This document shows positions 6,688 through 14,703 of a stretch of DNA of 23,498 nucleotides, one piece after another (positions within the stretch are counted from its first letter, which is position 1; each line of letters opens with the position of its first letter). The notes under the pieces were generated by a model. It saw only the letters and a list, made by a program, of their open reading frames with translations, did not search any database and had not been told where the DNA came from. Source of the DNA: a virus; IMG/VR virus record IMGVR_UViG_3300050821_017518, positions 1 to 23,498 of that record; one strand, 5' to 3'. The position numbers were made by a program, and so were the translations under genes.

Positions 6688-6765
6688 GTGGCGACTAAGA
6701 ACGGCATTCCCCCGCCAGCTAAAGCAGACGGTCCCCTGCCTAAGATTTTATGGCCACGACACTAG
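6688..6765 (+). CDS. 25-aa leader peptide overlapping the giant gene start
   Basis: A GTG at 6688 follows a good Shine-Dalgarno (AAGGAG, within 6672-6677) after a T-run. The frame encodes 25 residues (A-T-K-N-G-I-P-P-P-A-K-A-D-G-P-L-P-K) and stops at 6763-6765, 16 bp past the ATG of the 1560-aa gene, which has no Shine-Dalgarno of its own. Translational coupling through this leader is a plausible way to start the giant gene. The I-P-P-x-A-x-A-D-G-P-L core recurs in the same frame at 5399-5435 before the 408-aa gene. Confidence 0.5.
   Translation: MATKNGIPPPAKADGPLPKILWPRH
6712..6731 (+). repeat. Third copy of the hairpin motif, beside the 6750 start codon
   Basis: CCGCCAGCTAAAGCAGACGG shares AGCTAAAGCAGAC exactly with the reverse complement of the tnpB right-end hairpin at 4845-4862, and differs from the copy at 5406-5425 at three positions. 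It lies inside the 25-aa leader. It could be a solo relic of the same IS or a phage sequence that the IS end resembles. Confidence 0.6.
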
Positions 6766-9700
6766 AGGATGCGATCAGACGACGGCAATTGGAAGAGGCT
6801 TTAAGTCATCTCGACACCGGGGCTGCTCCTCTCGACACGACTGATACGAGCACTCCAGCGCCTGAAGAAGTTCCCTCTGGCAGCGATTATCCGGCTAGTG
6901 AAAGCGGCCAGAAGATCAAGGTTCCCAAAGAAGTCAAAGGGGAATACGGCGACTGGAACAAGTGGTCAACCTTGGATCAAGCCCCAGCTGGCCACATCGA
7001 TCTGGCACCGCCCGGACCTACACCAACGCCGGAATCCTCCTTCGGTCCAGATCTCCAGACCGACCCGGAAACCGGCACCCGATATGTCACGGACCCAAGC
7101 GTTGCTTCTGGACTTGTTCCGTTCGCCGAGCTCGCCACTGAAGCAGATAAGGAAAAATTCAAGCCAACTGACGTCACGCTCCCAAAGGTGGTCAGTGAAG
7201 CGACCGCACCGGTCACTTATCCCACGATTGCCGAGGATCAACCTTTATCCCTTCCGCCCGACCCGAGAGAGATTTGGCAACAGTATAGAGATGGTAAAAT
7301 CTCTAGAGATGAAGCGATTGCCCAAGCTGCGCAATTACAAGAACAAGTTAAACGCGCGACCTTAGTCCAGTTTCCCAAAGGCGAGCCGGCGACCATGCCG
7401 TGGCATCCGGCGGGGCAGAAGCCGGTGCCAGGATTCGTCGAGGGAAGTCAGAACGCCATCCTTAACCCCGCGGCTGGGGTTATCCCACCAACGCCAGCGC
7501 CAGATAAATTAACTCAAGTCGAGCGTGGCGAGCTAGTCAGTACGCCTTCAGGGACCGCACCAAAGGCCGTGGGTGTTGCTGCTCCGGTCACTTATCCGAC
7601 CATCGCGGAAGATCAAGGAGCGCCAGGGACACCGCCAAAGGTGCAACCGGCACAGCCTGTAACAGGTCCGCAACCGAGCGGGCCTAAGGCGCCTGGAACA
7701 CACACCGAGCTCGCGCCTCCGGGCCAGATGGATTTGCGGCCAGATGAGCCTCAGACAGTTCAGCCCGCTGTCCAGCCAACACCCTCCACTCAACCGCCGT
7801 CTACTGCACAACCAGCAGTGAAGCCGGCCGCTGATGACTGGAAGACTTGGACCACTGTCGATGGCACGCCGGCTGAACCGCCGCAAGTAACGACGCAACC
7901 TTCTGGTCCAGCACCATCCAGGGATGACCTGAATATTAATACGGATCATCCGGCAGTAAATTATTATACTCCTGGTCGTGGGAAAAATGGGATTCAAGGA
8001 ATTGTTCTGCACGCCAGCGACGGGCGTGAAGGTGGGGACATCAATACTCTTACTGGTCACGATAAAGATCACCAGGTTTCATCCAATTATTACGTGACTC
8101 GTGATGGCCGTATTTACCAGTTCGTTCCCGACGGCGACACTGCTTGGCACGCTGGAAGAAATTTAGTTCCGGTTCACGGTAAGGTTTACGACAACTCGAA
8201 TACGATTGGGATCGAGCAAGAACATTACGATGGAAAAGAGGAGTGGTCTCCGGCCCAAGTTGCAGCTACGGCCAGGCTGGTGGCAATGCTCAAGGCCAAG
8301 TATGGTCTGAAAGATAACGATATCATTGGGCACTCCGACATTGCGCCGGAACGCAAACAGGATCCGTACAATTATCCGTGGAAAGAATTCCGTGCGGCGG
8401 TCAATGGCGCGGTTCCCGATACGACAACCACCAGTACCTCCCAGACTGGGGAGGTCGCCTCACAACTAGATAGTCAGTTAGGGGGATTATTAAAGAATAA
8501 AGGCGCGGTCTTTGCCGAGATGGGGGCAAAGTACAACGTCAATCCGAGATTAATTGCCGCCATTGCCATGGAAGAAACTGGCAACGGCACCAGTCATCTG
8601 TTGGCTACGCGCAACAACATCGGCGGGATTACCGGCCCAGGGCATACAGGGAAGGGCGGCGATTACATGTCCTATGATTCGCTCGATGAAGGAATCGAGG
8701 CCGCAGCCAAGCATTTGCGAGAGCGCTATCTCGACCAAGGGCTGACCACAATTAAAGATATCGGCGCAGTCTGGGCACCTCCCGACGCTGAGAACGATCC
8801 GCAAGGTACGAATAGGCAATGGCCTGGAGCAGTTACCAAGTTTTATGCGGCTCTGGGTGGCACGGGTGACCTGCAAGGCAAAGTAGCAGCTCAAGCCAAA
8901 AAACAAGATTGGGAATCCTGGGCAACGTTATCACCGGCCGAAGAGACTGCGGCCCAAACAGCGGCACGAGCTGATCAACAAAAACAGATAGGCGTCCTTG
9001 ATGATCTGAACCGGAGCACCCAAAATCCGGGGCAGTTATGGAAGACACTCAATCAGCCTATCCCAGGCGTATCCGACGCCAACCGCAAAGCCTACCAAGA
9101 TAATTTCAAGCAACAGCTGACCAAGTACGCGCAAGATCACTACGGTGAGCCTGATCCTGACAAAGCGTTTAATAGAGCGGTGGGCGATCCGAGTTTTGGT
9201 GCATTTGGTCAAGATTTAATACGAGGGGCTATCAGTGTTGCCGGACAAACAGATGTCGGGCTGAATCAGGCGGCTAAATACAGCGATTTTAATATCTTGG
9301 ATGGTTTTGCCAAGGTGCTTCATCCTGAATCGGATGGGATGGGGAGAGCGGCGTTCATCAAGACGATTACGGATATCAAAGATCCGGGCGATCGGTCGCG
9401 AATGATTGGTAAGCTGTGGGCTAGTCTGGATCCGCAGAAACAAGCGTCAATTGATATCAACGGATTAGTGCAAAGCGCTCAGAACGTATCGAGTCCTCAA
9501 TATCAGGCATCACAAAACGCGGATATTGCGAATAAAAAAGCATTAGTAGAAAAACTGGTCACGCCTGATCCGTCGCTGAAAGGGACAATTGGCGAGTGGG
9601 GTACTCAAGGTGGCCAAGTGTTGGCAAATATCGCAATGACTGGATTACCTAAAATTCTCCAGACAAGCGCATTTGCTGGTCAGATTTATGGGGCTACGAT

Positions 9701-11432
9701 GGATCGGATAAAACAGGAGCATCCTGATTGGACCGATCAGCAAATATCGTCGAATGCAGCAACGAGTACGGTTGCGCAATTGGCACCGCAAGAAGCTCTC
9801 ATGGCGCTGTCGCATGGTATCCTGGCGCCGTTGTATAAATGGATGGGTGCAGCGGCAAATCCGGTGGCCCGTTTCGGGATAGGCGGCGGGATCCATTTAG
9901 CGACCGGAGCCGCCGGCGGGGCGATCATGCAAGCCGGGGCGAATATTGCCGAGGGTCAACCGATCGGGCAGGATGTAGGTCAAGCGGCAATAGGTGGTGT
10001 GATTCAGGCTGCGCCTTTTGCGGTTCATGGCGCCATTCACGGTGTTTTATCTCCTCCTGAGGCACCGACGAAAGCGCCTCTGGGACAGGAGCCAGTTACG
10101 CCTCCGCCCGAGACTGGGCCGGCTGGCGGAGCGGTGCGCGGCGCGCAGCCCGAGACGATGGCGACTGGTGGCCAGGAGGCCACTGCTGGCGCAGAAGCTG
10201 CATCTGCGCAGCCGATAGAGGGCAATGCTCCAGTGACGCCTCCTTCGCCCGTTGTTACTCCTCCTGTGGTTACTCCTATTCAAGGTCTTCATCCTGATAA
10301 CGAAATTAAGGTGGGGGTAAATCCGTTAACTAAAAATCTCCAGATTTATCTTTACGGAAGAGAAGGGCAGCGAGGTGCTTTACCATTGTGGGATGGAGTA
10401 ACCAGAGAAGAGGCTGAGGCACTGGCAGAAAATTTACGGCAACGCGGGACAGGTGGTCAATACGTCGATCCCGGCCTTTTAAATAAAGCATTCAACCGTG
10501 CGCGTGAACGATCCGGTCAATCTGTTAGTGAAGCCAGGGAAACCGCGATTAACGCTATCTTCGGGCCGGAGAAGCCAGCGCCAACATCTACAAGTACAGC
10601 GTCGGTTACTCAGGAAGCTGTAGCGCGCCGAGCGTACGAACTGTACGAGGAACGGACAAAATCCGGACAACCTGGAACCGCGGCGGACGATTACACTCAA
10701 GCCCAAAAAGAATTGAGTCAAGCGACCGAACCGCCTCCGGCTACCGTGAGCGAGGCCGAACCGATAAAGAGCGCTATTGCCAACCGGTATGTTCAGGAAC
10801 GTATGGCGGCAGGCGAACTTGGTCAGATTGATCCCAGCGAGGGGCAATCTACTGAAGACATGGTGAAACAGGGTTTGCAGATGAGCAGGGATCAAAGGGA
10901 GGGGCTGATTAAAAATTTCATGAAAGGTCAAGGCGGCGACCTTGACCAGCAAGGCGCTGCCATCAGAGCCAGGGAAGCTATCTTGAGCGAGCAGGCTCGG
11001 AGTGCGTCCAGGGCAGCAAATGCTGATCCGACTAACCCCCAGCTACAGTCTCAAGCTAAGGTGGCATCGGATGCAGTGACTGCTTTTCATAATGGACCAA
11101 TCAAGAAATTTAAACAGGTATGGAGCAATGCTGGCAGGGGTTTGCAACGGGAGATCCCGCTTGATTACACGACGTTGAACGGAATGAAAGAAGCTTATCT
11201 CAAGGGGCAAGGGAAGGGGAACGAAGCGCCGCCAGAGTTAGAGCCAAAATTAAAGAAAATGGCTGATACGGTAAGCAAATCCGCAGACACAGAACGCGCG
11301 GCGATGAACAATTATGGTAAAGAGGTTGGGGATTATGTTGAAAAAAAATCTCGTGGAAAAGTTATTCCGAATGACGATCAGATCCGTACCCGGCTGATGG
11401 AAATAATGAAACATCTGCCTTGCCGAACATAA
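6750..11432 (+). CDS. Giant virion-type protein with Amidase_2 and GH73-like peptidoglycan hydrolase domains
   Basis: 1560 aa. Residues 1-390 are Pro/Thr-rich and disordered, with repeats: A-P-V-T-Y-P-T-I-A-E-D-Q at 153-164 and 278-289, and D-W-x-x-W-x-T at 68, 363 and 720. Residues about 395-555 are an Amidase_2/PGRP domain (N-acetylmuramoyl-L-alanine amidase). It has zinc-ligand candidates H421 (IVLHAS), H528 (IIGHSD) and D538, plus the AWHAGRN motif at H467. Residues about 577-703 look like a GH73 glucosaminidase: YNVNPRLIAAIAMEETGNGT with Glu608/609, then the NNIGGI segment. A helical part and Ala/Gly-rich hydrophobic segments (about 955-1100) and another low-complexity linker follow. Such proteins are usually injected or tail-tip lysins that open the cell wall during entry. 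The end (…K-H-L-P-C-R-T) looks frameshifted into the next ORF. Confidence 0.85.
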   Translation: MATTLEDAIRRRQLEEALSHLDTGAAPLDTTDTSTPAPEEVPSGSDYPASESGQKIKVPKEVKGEYGDWNKWSTLDQAPAGHIDLAPPGPTPTPESSFGPDLQTDPETGTRYVTDPSVASGLVPFAELATEADKEKFKPTDVTLPKVVSEATAPVTYPTIAEDQPLSLPPDPREIWQQYRDGKISRDEAIAQAAQLQEQVKRATLVQFPKGEPATMPWHPAGQKPVPGFVEGSQNAILNPAAGVIPPTPAPDKLTQVERGELVSTPSGTAPKAVGVAAPVTYPTIAEDQGAPGTPPKVQPAQPVTGPQPSGPKAPGTHTELAPPGQMDLRPDEPQTVQPAVQPTPSTQPPSTAQPAVKPAADDWKTWTTVDGTPAEPPQVTTQPSGPAPSRDDLNINTDHPAVNYYTPGRGKNGIQGIVLHASDGREGGDINTLTGHDKDHQVSSNYYVTRDGRIYQFVPDGDTAWHAGRNLVPVHGKVYDNSNTIGIEQEHYDGKEEWSPAQVAATARLVAMLKAKYGLKDNDIIGHSDIAPERKQDPYNYPWKEFRAAVNGAVPDTTTTSTSQTGEVASQLDSQLGGLLKNKGAVFAEMGAKYNVNPRLIAAIAMEETGNGTSHLLATRNNIGGITGPGHTGKGGDYMSYDSLDEGIEAAAKHLRERYLDQGLTTIKDIGAVWAPPDAENDPQGTNRQWPGAVTKFYAALGGTGDLQGKVAAQAKKQDWESWATLSPAEETAAQTAARADQQKQIGVLDDLNRSTQNPGQLWKTLNQPIPGVSDANRKAYQDNFKQQLTKYAQDHYGEPDPDKAFNRAVGDPSFGAFGQDLIRGAISVAGQTDVGLNQAAKYSDFNILDGFAKVLHPESDGMGRAAFIKTITDIKDPGDRSRMIGKLWASLDPQKQASIDINGLVQSAQNVSSPQYQASQNADIANKKALVEKLVTPDPSLKGTIGEWGTQGGQVLANIAMTGLPKILQTSAFAGQIYGATMDRIKQEHPDWTDQQISSNAATSTVAQLAPQEALMALSHGILAPLYKWMGAAANPVARFGIGGGIHLATGAAGGAIMQAGANIAEGQPIGQDVGQAAIGGVIQAAPFAVHGAIHGVLSPPEAPTKAPLGQEPVTPPPETGPAGGAVRGAQPETMATGGQEATAGAEAASAQPIEGNAPVTPPSPVVTPPVVTPIQGLHPDNEIKVGVNPLTKNLQIYLYGREGQRGALPLWDGVTREEAEALAENLRQRGTGGQYVDPGLLNKAFNRARERSGQSVSEARETAINAIFGPEKPAPTSTSTASVTQEAVARRAYELYEERTKSGQPGTAADDYTQAQKELSQATEPPPATVSEAEPIKSAIANRYVQERMAAGELGQIDPSEGQSTEDMVKQGLQMSRDQREGLIKNFMKGQGGDLDQQGAAIRAREAILSEQARSASRAANADPTNPQLQSQAKVASDAVTAFHNGPIKKFKQVWSNAGRGLQREIPLDYTTLNGMKEAYLKGQGKGNEAPPELEPKLKKMADTVSKSADTERAAMNNYGKEVGDYVEKKSRGKVIPNDDQIRTRLMEIMKHLPCRT

Positions 11433-11436
11433 CCTT

Positions 11437-13056
11437 ATGCCTAACCCCTGCTATTCTGGATCGAATCCTATCGGAAAACTGACCGAAGAAGAACGTTTAG
11501 GGTTATGGAAATGGGTTACGGAAAACGCTATTCAGCTTCATTCACCCGGCGATCCTGTTGGCGCGGCAATGCCCATGGAGCAGCTTCACGAAGCGTTCAA
11601 CAACCATTTCTTTGGAGGGAGTTTGACCGGTGAAAAAGCTGCCTGGATCAATGAATTTTTGGCTGCTCGGAAAACGCCTTTTAGACGAGCCAGTGACGCG
11701 GCTTGGGCCGCGCAAGCTAATCGCAGAGCTATCCAGCAGCAAGCTAAACACTTGGTCAATAATCGGAACGCAACCAACCTGGAGCGTGCCTTTAACGCGG
11801 TAATCGCTGCTCCCAGATACACCACGGTTGGTGGCGGCACGCACTTCGCAGTATTCCCCTTCTCTCATGGTGGTGCGCTCTTGCTTAATCCATTGAGATG
11901 GAAAGCGTTTGCTAGAATGGTCCGTAATACCTGGAGGAATTTAAGTCCTGCTGAAGCTGAAATATTGAGGGACACAATGGCCAGGAGCCCGCGCTTTACT
12001 CTGGCTAAGAGGTCACAGCTAGATTTAAGCACGCATGGTAACGAAACAGGTGGGGGGAATCTCTCTACTCGCGGCTGGGCGGCGATGGTTGAAACTCGGT
12101 TTCGTTTATGGGATGCGGCTATGGAACGGCATATTAATAGCGGGAAGTTCTCGGCTGACGACATCGATTCGATTGGCAAAGAATTAGCTGTTTGGGCTAA
12201 TCACGCAACCGGAAGCGGGAAAGGCTTGCTCACTTCTAACAAATATATCTCTTCAGCATTCTTCGGCCCTAAACTGGCGCAATCCTACTGGAATCGAATG
12301 GTTGCTGACCCGCTTAAAACAATTGCCACTTTCAGTAGCTGGAACAGAGCGACTTCGGGTGAAAAAGTGGTTGCCATGCAACGGTTGCGAGGGTCTGTGA
12401 CAGCCGCGTTGACTTACACTGGAATGCTGTTAGCTAATCAGGCATTGCTAGCGGCGACGGGTCAAAAAGACCAGATCAATTGGAACGACCCATCTCAGAG
12501 TGATTGGCTTGGCTTTAAGGGGGGTGGGTTCAGATGGGGATTACCAGGTGCGATGCGTACCGAGATCAACCTGATTGGTCAGATCATAGCTGCTCAGTCC
12601 ATGAAATCGGAAGACTTGGCAGCGGTAGGCATTCTTGGCCCTAAAAATGCTGATACAAGCAGATTATTGTCCATGAGGGAATTATATGTCGCACGCCAGC
12701 TTTGGAGTTACGTCCAAAACAAGGCGACTCCGGCCTATGGTCTGGGAAAAGAGCTGTTGACTGGACACGACTTCAGGGAACGTCCGTTACCCTGGAGTTC
12801 TGACAAAGGAGATCCAAAACATCCGCCGATATCCTGGGGGGAATTTGGAGCGAGTAAGCTTCCAATCCCGTTAAGTGCCGCTGCTGGGTACGTGTATGAT
12901 CAGTTGCGCAAGTCTGGTTCCAGCGTGAAGGAAGCTTCGATGTGGATGCGGGCGGCTATGGTTGGCGGTGTTTCCTTCGCGATGGGAATAGATCCGAAAG
13001 AGGTGAAGGATAACGCACCACATCGTACCCGGGAACAGGCGCGAGTTGGGCGCTAA
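11437..13056 (+). CDS. 539-aa protein, likely C-terminal continuation of the giant protein (polyvalent-protein-like)
   Basis: The region around residues 245-300 (LAVWANHATGSGKGLLTSNK, then ISSAFFGPKLAQSYWNRMVA) resembles the conserved core of C-terminal 'large polyvalent protein associated' domains of phage giant proteins; I think the LPD38 type, from memory. A hydrophobic helix follows (VTAALTYTGMLLANQALLAA), then SDWLGFKGGGFRWGLPGA and further membrane-prone helices. The ATG at 11437 has no Shine-Dalgarno site and lies 4 bp after the upstream stop, in the +1 frame. Removing one T at 11420-11421 fuses the two frames cleanly (K-H-L-P-A-E-H-N-L-M-P-N-P). I therefore read it as the C-terminal third of one protein of about 2100 aa, split by an indel or frameshift. 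Independent translation is possible but poorly supported. Confidence 0.7.
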   Translation: MPNPCYSGSNPIGKLTEEERLGLWKWVTENAIQLHSPGDPVGAAMPMEQLHEAFNNHFFGGSLTGEKAAWINEFLAARKTPFRRASDAAWAAQANRRAIQQQAKHLVNNRNATNLERAFNAVIAAPRYTTVGGGTHFAVFPFSHGGALLLNPLRWKAFARMVRNTWRNLSPAEAEILRDTMARSPRFTLAKRSQLDLSTHGNETGGGNLSTRGWAAMVETRFRLWDAAMERHINSGKFSADDIDSIGKELAVWANHATGSGKGLLTSNKYISSAFFGPKLAQSYWNRMVADPLKTIATFSSWNRATSGEKVVAMQRLRGSVTAALTYTGMLLANQALLAATGQKDQINWNDPSQSDWLGFKGGGFRWGLPGAMRTEINLIGQIIAAQSMKSEDLAAVGILGPKNADTSRLLSMRELYVARQLWSYVQNKATPAYGLGKELLTGHDFRERPLPWSSDKGDPKHPPISWGEFGASKLPIPLSAAAGYVYDQLRKSGSSVKEASMWMRAAMVGGVSFAMGIDPKEVKDNAPHRTREQARVGR

Positions 13057-13059
13057 GAC

Positions 13060-13081
13060 CTAGCGACCTTACTAACGCTAG
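13060..13081. terminator. Stem-loop between convergent genes
   Basis: CTAGCG at 13060-13065 pairs with CGCTAG at 13076-13081 around a 10-base loop, in the 41-bp gap between the rightward gene ending at 13056 and the leftward gene ending at 13098. There is no T-tract on either side, so termination is suggested by position only. Confidence 0.35.
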
Positions 13082-13097
13082 CAAGTTCGTTCCACCT

Positions 13098-13457
13098 CTA
13101 GTTGCCGAAGATAGTGGGTCCGTCTGGCTGATGTTCCTCGTCCTGGGAAACGCTGTTTTCGCTTATGTACTTATTCTCGACAATAAAGAATATCGCCACC
13201 GCCCCGATGGCAATCCACATAAAGATTTGCCTGATGATGTTCAAGTGTCGCGCTTTGGCCACTTGCTTGACCCACCATTTGTCGAAGGCGGGATCTTTAC
13301 CCCAAGTTGAGCCGCATGCGTACTTATTACGCAAAGCCCAGACTTCCTCGTTAATTCGCTCGATGACGAGAGGATCAGAATGGTTATCGATAGCGTCTTG
13401 CTGCTCCCGCAGCAACTTCGCGAGGTCCGGCTTAGGTGAGGAGGATTGGTGATTCAT
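13098..13457 (-). CDS. Small single-span membrane protein
   Basis: 119 aa. A cytoplasmic-looking charged N-terminus (DLAKLLREQQDAIDNHSDPL, then a W-W-V-K-Q-V basic stretch) precedes one clear membrane helix at about residues 75-93 (IFMWIAIGAVAIFFIV) and a short polar C-terminal tail. It is the last gene of the leftward run; its ATG overlaps the stop of the upstream gene at 13454. The set of small membrane and exported proteins is the kind found in phage lysis modules, but no holin or spanin signature is recognisable, so the role is open. Confidence 0.65.
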   Translation of the reverse strand: MNHQSSSPKPDLAKLLREQQDAIDNHSDPLVIERINEEVWALRNKYACGSTWGKDPAFDKWWVKQVAKARHLNIIRQIFMWIAIGAVAIFFIVENKYISENSVSQDEEHQPDGPTIFGN

Positions 13458-13798
13458 TGGTTAGCGAATCGTCCGCTCTTTGACGGTGGGGAACCTTTGA
13501 TCCAATGCCAACCAATTTTCGGGTTGTCGCTTTCGACCCAGTAACCGCCCGGGATATCTTTTGGCTTAGGCGGACTCTTTGGTTCTTCATTTACTGGAAC
13601 CAACACGTAGCTGGGTTTGTGATGTCGCGGGGTATAGACAGGAGTTGGATCGGGCACGAGTTGATCCAGCTTGTCGTTGGCCTCGTCCAGCTTGGAATTC
13701 AGTTCGTCTATCTGGTCTGAGAGGTCGTCCAGGTCAGTGGCGAACGCCGATGCGCCAATGGATGATATGGCGATGAGGGTGAGGAAAAAGATTTTCAT
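13454..13798 (-). CDS. Small exported protein with coiled coil
   Basis: 114 aa. It has a clear Sec signal peptide (MKIFFLTLIAISSIGASAFA, cleavage probably after A-F-A at about residue 20), an acidic heptad coiled coil (LSDQIDELNSKLDEANDKLD), then a Pro-rich region and the C-terminal GYWVESDNPKIGWHWIKG. There is no lipobox Cys. The mature protein should be periplasmic or outside the membrane. It overlaps both neighbours in the leftward operon by 4 bp, so co-expression with the two small membrane proteins is strongly suggested. A spanin-like or cell-envelope role is possible but unproven. Confidence 0.7.
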   Translation of the reverse strand: MKIFFLTLIAISSIGASAFATDLDDLSDQIDELNSKLDEANDKLDQLVPDPTPVYTPRHHKPSYVLVPVNEEPKSPPKPKDIPGGYWVESDNPKIGWHWIKGSPPSKSGRFANQ

Positions 13799-13959
13799 TT
13801 GAAGTGGAGCAGGAAATAAACCGCGGCCAGGGTGATCGAGAAATAGGCGATCTGGATGCCGACACTCCAGCGCACGCTTTTTAGCTCGCGGTTCAGGATA
13901 AAATTTTCCAGCCGGCGTTCGAGGTCGAGCAGGTCTTGTTTAGTGGCGGGTTCGTTCAT
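13795..13959 (-). CDS. Small tail-anchored coiled-coil membrane protein
   Basis: 54 aa from the ATG at 13959 (MNEPATKQDLLDLERRLENF). An in-frame ATG at 14001 would add 14 residues that look unlike the family. A charged coiled-coil N-terminus of about 30 residues is followed by one C-terminal membrane helix (VGIQIAYFSITLAAVYFLLH). Phages often carry such 'xxKQDLxxLExRLE + TM' proteins, generally unannotated and sometimes near lysis genes. It overlaps the next leftward gene by 4 bp. Confidence 0.6.
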   Translation of the reverse strand: MNEPATKQDLLDLERRLENFILNRELKSVRWSVGIQIAYFSITLAAVYFLLHFK

Positions 13960-14017
13960 GGAATATTGTTGAATAACATCCTTACGGTTTGGATGGTTCA
14001 AGCTTTAGAAAAAGCCT

Positions 14018-14239
14018 TTATCCGCGCTGCAAAAGTTCCGGCTCGATTTGCTTGTCGAGAAAGATCCTGATCAGGTCGGAGCGATTCAGTTGCCCGCGGT
14101 ATTTGTCCTGGGCCAGCAGATCGAGCTTTTCTATCTGATCTTGAAAAATCCGGACACTGCACTGGACCATTTTGCGTCTGATGGCTTTGGCTTTGAGCTC
14201 CATGAGTGCGGTTTTGAGTGATGTTGCCACAGGGATCAT
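14018..14239 (-). CDS. Ribbon-helix-helix regulator
   Basis: The C-terminal 50 residues form an RHH DNA-binding domain: a short strand (V-Q-C-S-V-R-I-F), helix 1 (QDQIEKLDLLAQDKYRGQ) and helix 2 beginning N-R-S-D-L-I-R-I-F-L-D-K. The frame is open to 14356, but residues encoded before 14239 do not look protein-like. I place the start at the Met at 14239 (73 aa), with 14203 as an alternative; none has a good Shine-Dalgarno site. It is first in the leftward run and faces the AT-rich divergent region, so it may control that region, itself included. Confidence 0.65.
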   Translation of the reverse strand: MIPVATSLKTALMELKAKAIRRKMVQCSVRIFQDQIEKLDLLAQDKYRGQLNRSDLIRIFLDKQIEPELLQRG

Positions 14240-14356
14240 ATCGACGCAAGAAAAACAAAATAAAGCCAACTGGACGATTTTTTGTGATTGACTCATGGTG
14301 TGATTCAATGGATATCTGACGTAATACAAATTTCGCTCAGAGCTTGTGGCACCCAT

Positions 14357-14526
14357 GAAAAAAGCAGCAAAAGCAGATTGCTATTTTATATGACATCTAT
14401 TGTATTTATCTATCGGTCACTCGTTGTATTTCTGTTGTGATATAGTGAACAGACAACGAATATCTCTTGTCATTAAAACGGCTTAATGCTCGGCAAAAGT
14501 CAGCACTAGCCAGAATTTAAACTGTC
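14357..14526. promoter_or_regulatory. AT-rich divergent control region with inverted and direct repeats
   Basis: This 170-bp gap separates the leftward and rightward regulators and is much more AT-rich than its surroundings. It contains a 7-bp inverted repeat, TCGTTGT at 14421-14427 and ACAACGA at 14453-14459, and a direct repeat TTGTATTT at 14400 and 14424, spaced 24 bp. TATAGT lies between the inverted-repeat arms. Together these suggest operators for one of the flanking RHH proteins and promoters in both directions. The exact -35/-10 pairs are not clear. Confidence 0.5.
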
Positions 14527-14703
14527 ATGCCTAACAAGAAGCGTAAACGTAGCGATTACCGTTTGGAGCTGGACGCGAAGCAGCTTGAAGCGTTTAGCAA
14601 GATCGCAAAAACCAAAGGCCAGTCGGTTGAGGAAGCTGTTTTGACGGCTCTAGACCGATTTATCGAAATCGAGCAACAAACATGTCAACTACCGAAATCC
14701 TAA
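14527..14703 (+). CDS. Small ribbon-helix-helix-like protein
   Basis: 58 aa. A basic arm (P-N-K-K-R-K-R-S-D) precedes a strand (Y-R-L-E-L-D), helix 1 (KQLEAFSKIAKTKGQ) and helix 2 (SVEEAVLTALDRFIEIEQ). The strand-helix-helix layout and length fit the RHH (Arc/MetJ-type) fold. It is the first gene rightward from the divergent control region. It overlaps the next gene (14682) by 22 bp in another frame. Confidence 0.6.
   Translation: MPNKKRKRSDYRLELDAKQLEAFSKIAKTKGQSVEEAVLTALDRFIEIEQQTCQLPKS

Noticed and set aside
7548-8072. 174-aa minus-strand ORF
   Set aside because: It overlaps the Pro-rich region of the giant gene; the Arg/Leu/Ser-rich translation is the usual shadow of such coding sequence.
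14240-14356. N-terminal extension of the leftward RHH protein
   Set aside because: The added residues (Cys/Phe-rich, no pattern) do not resemble an RHH arm, and the region is AT-rich like the adjacent control region.
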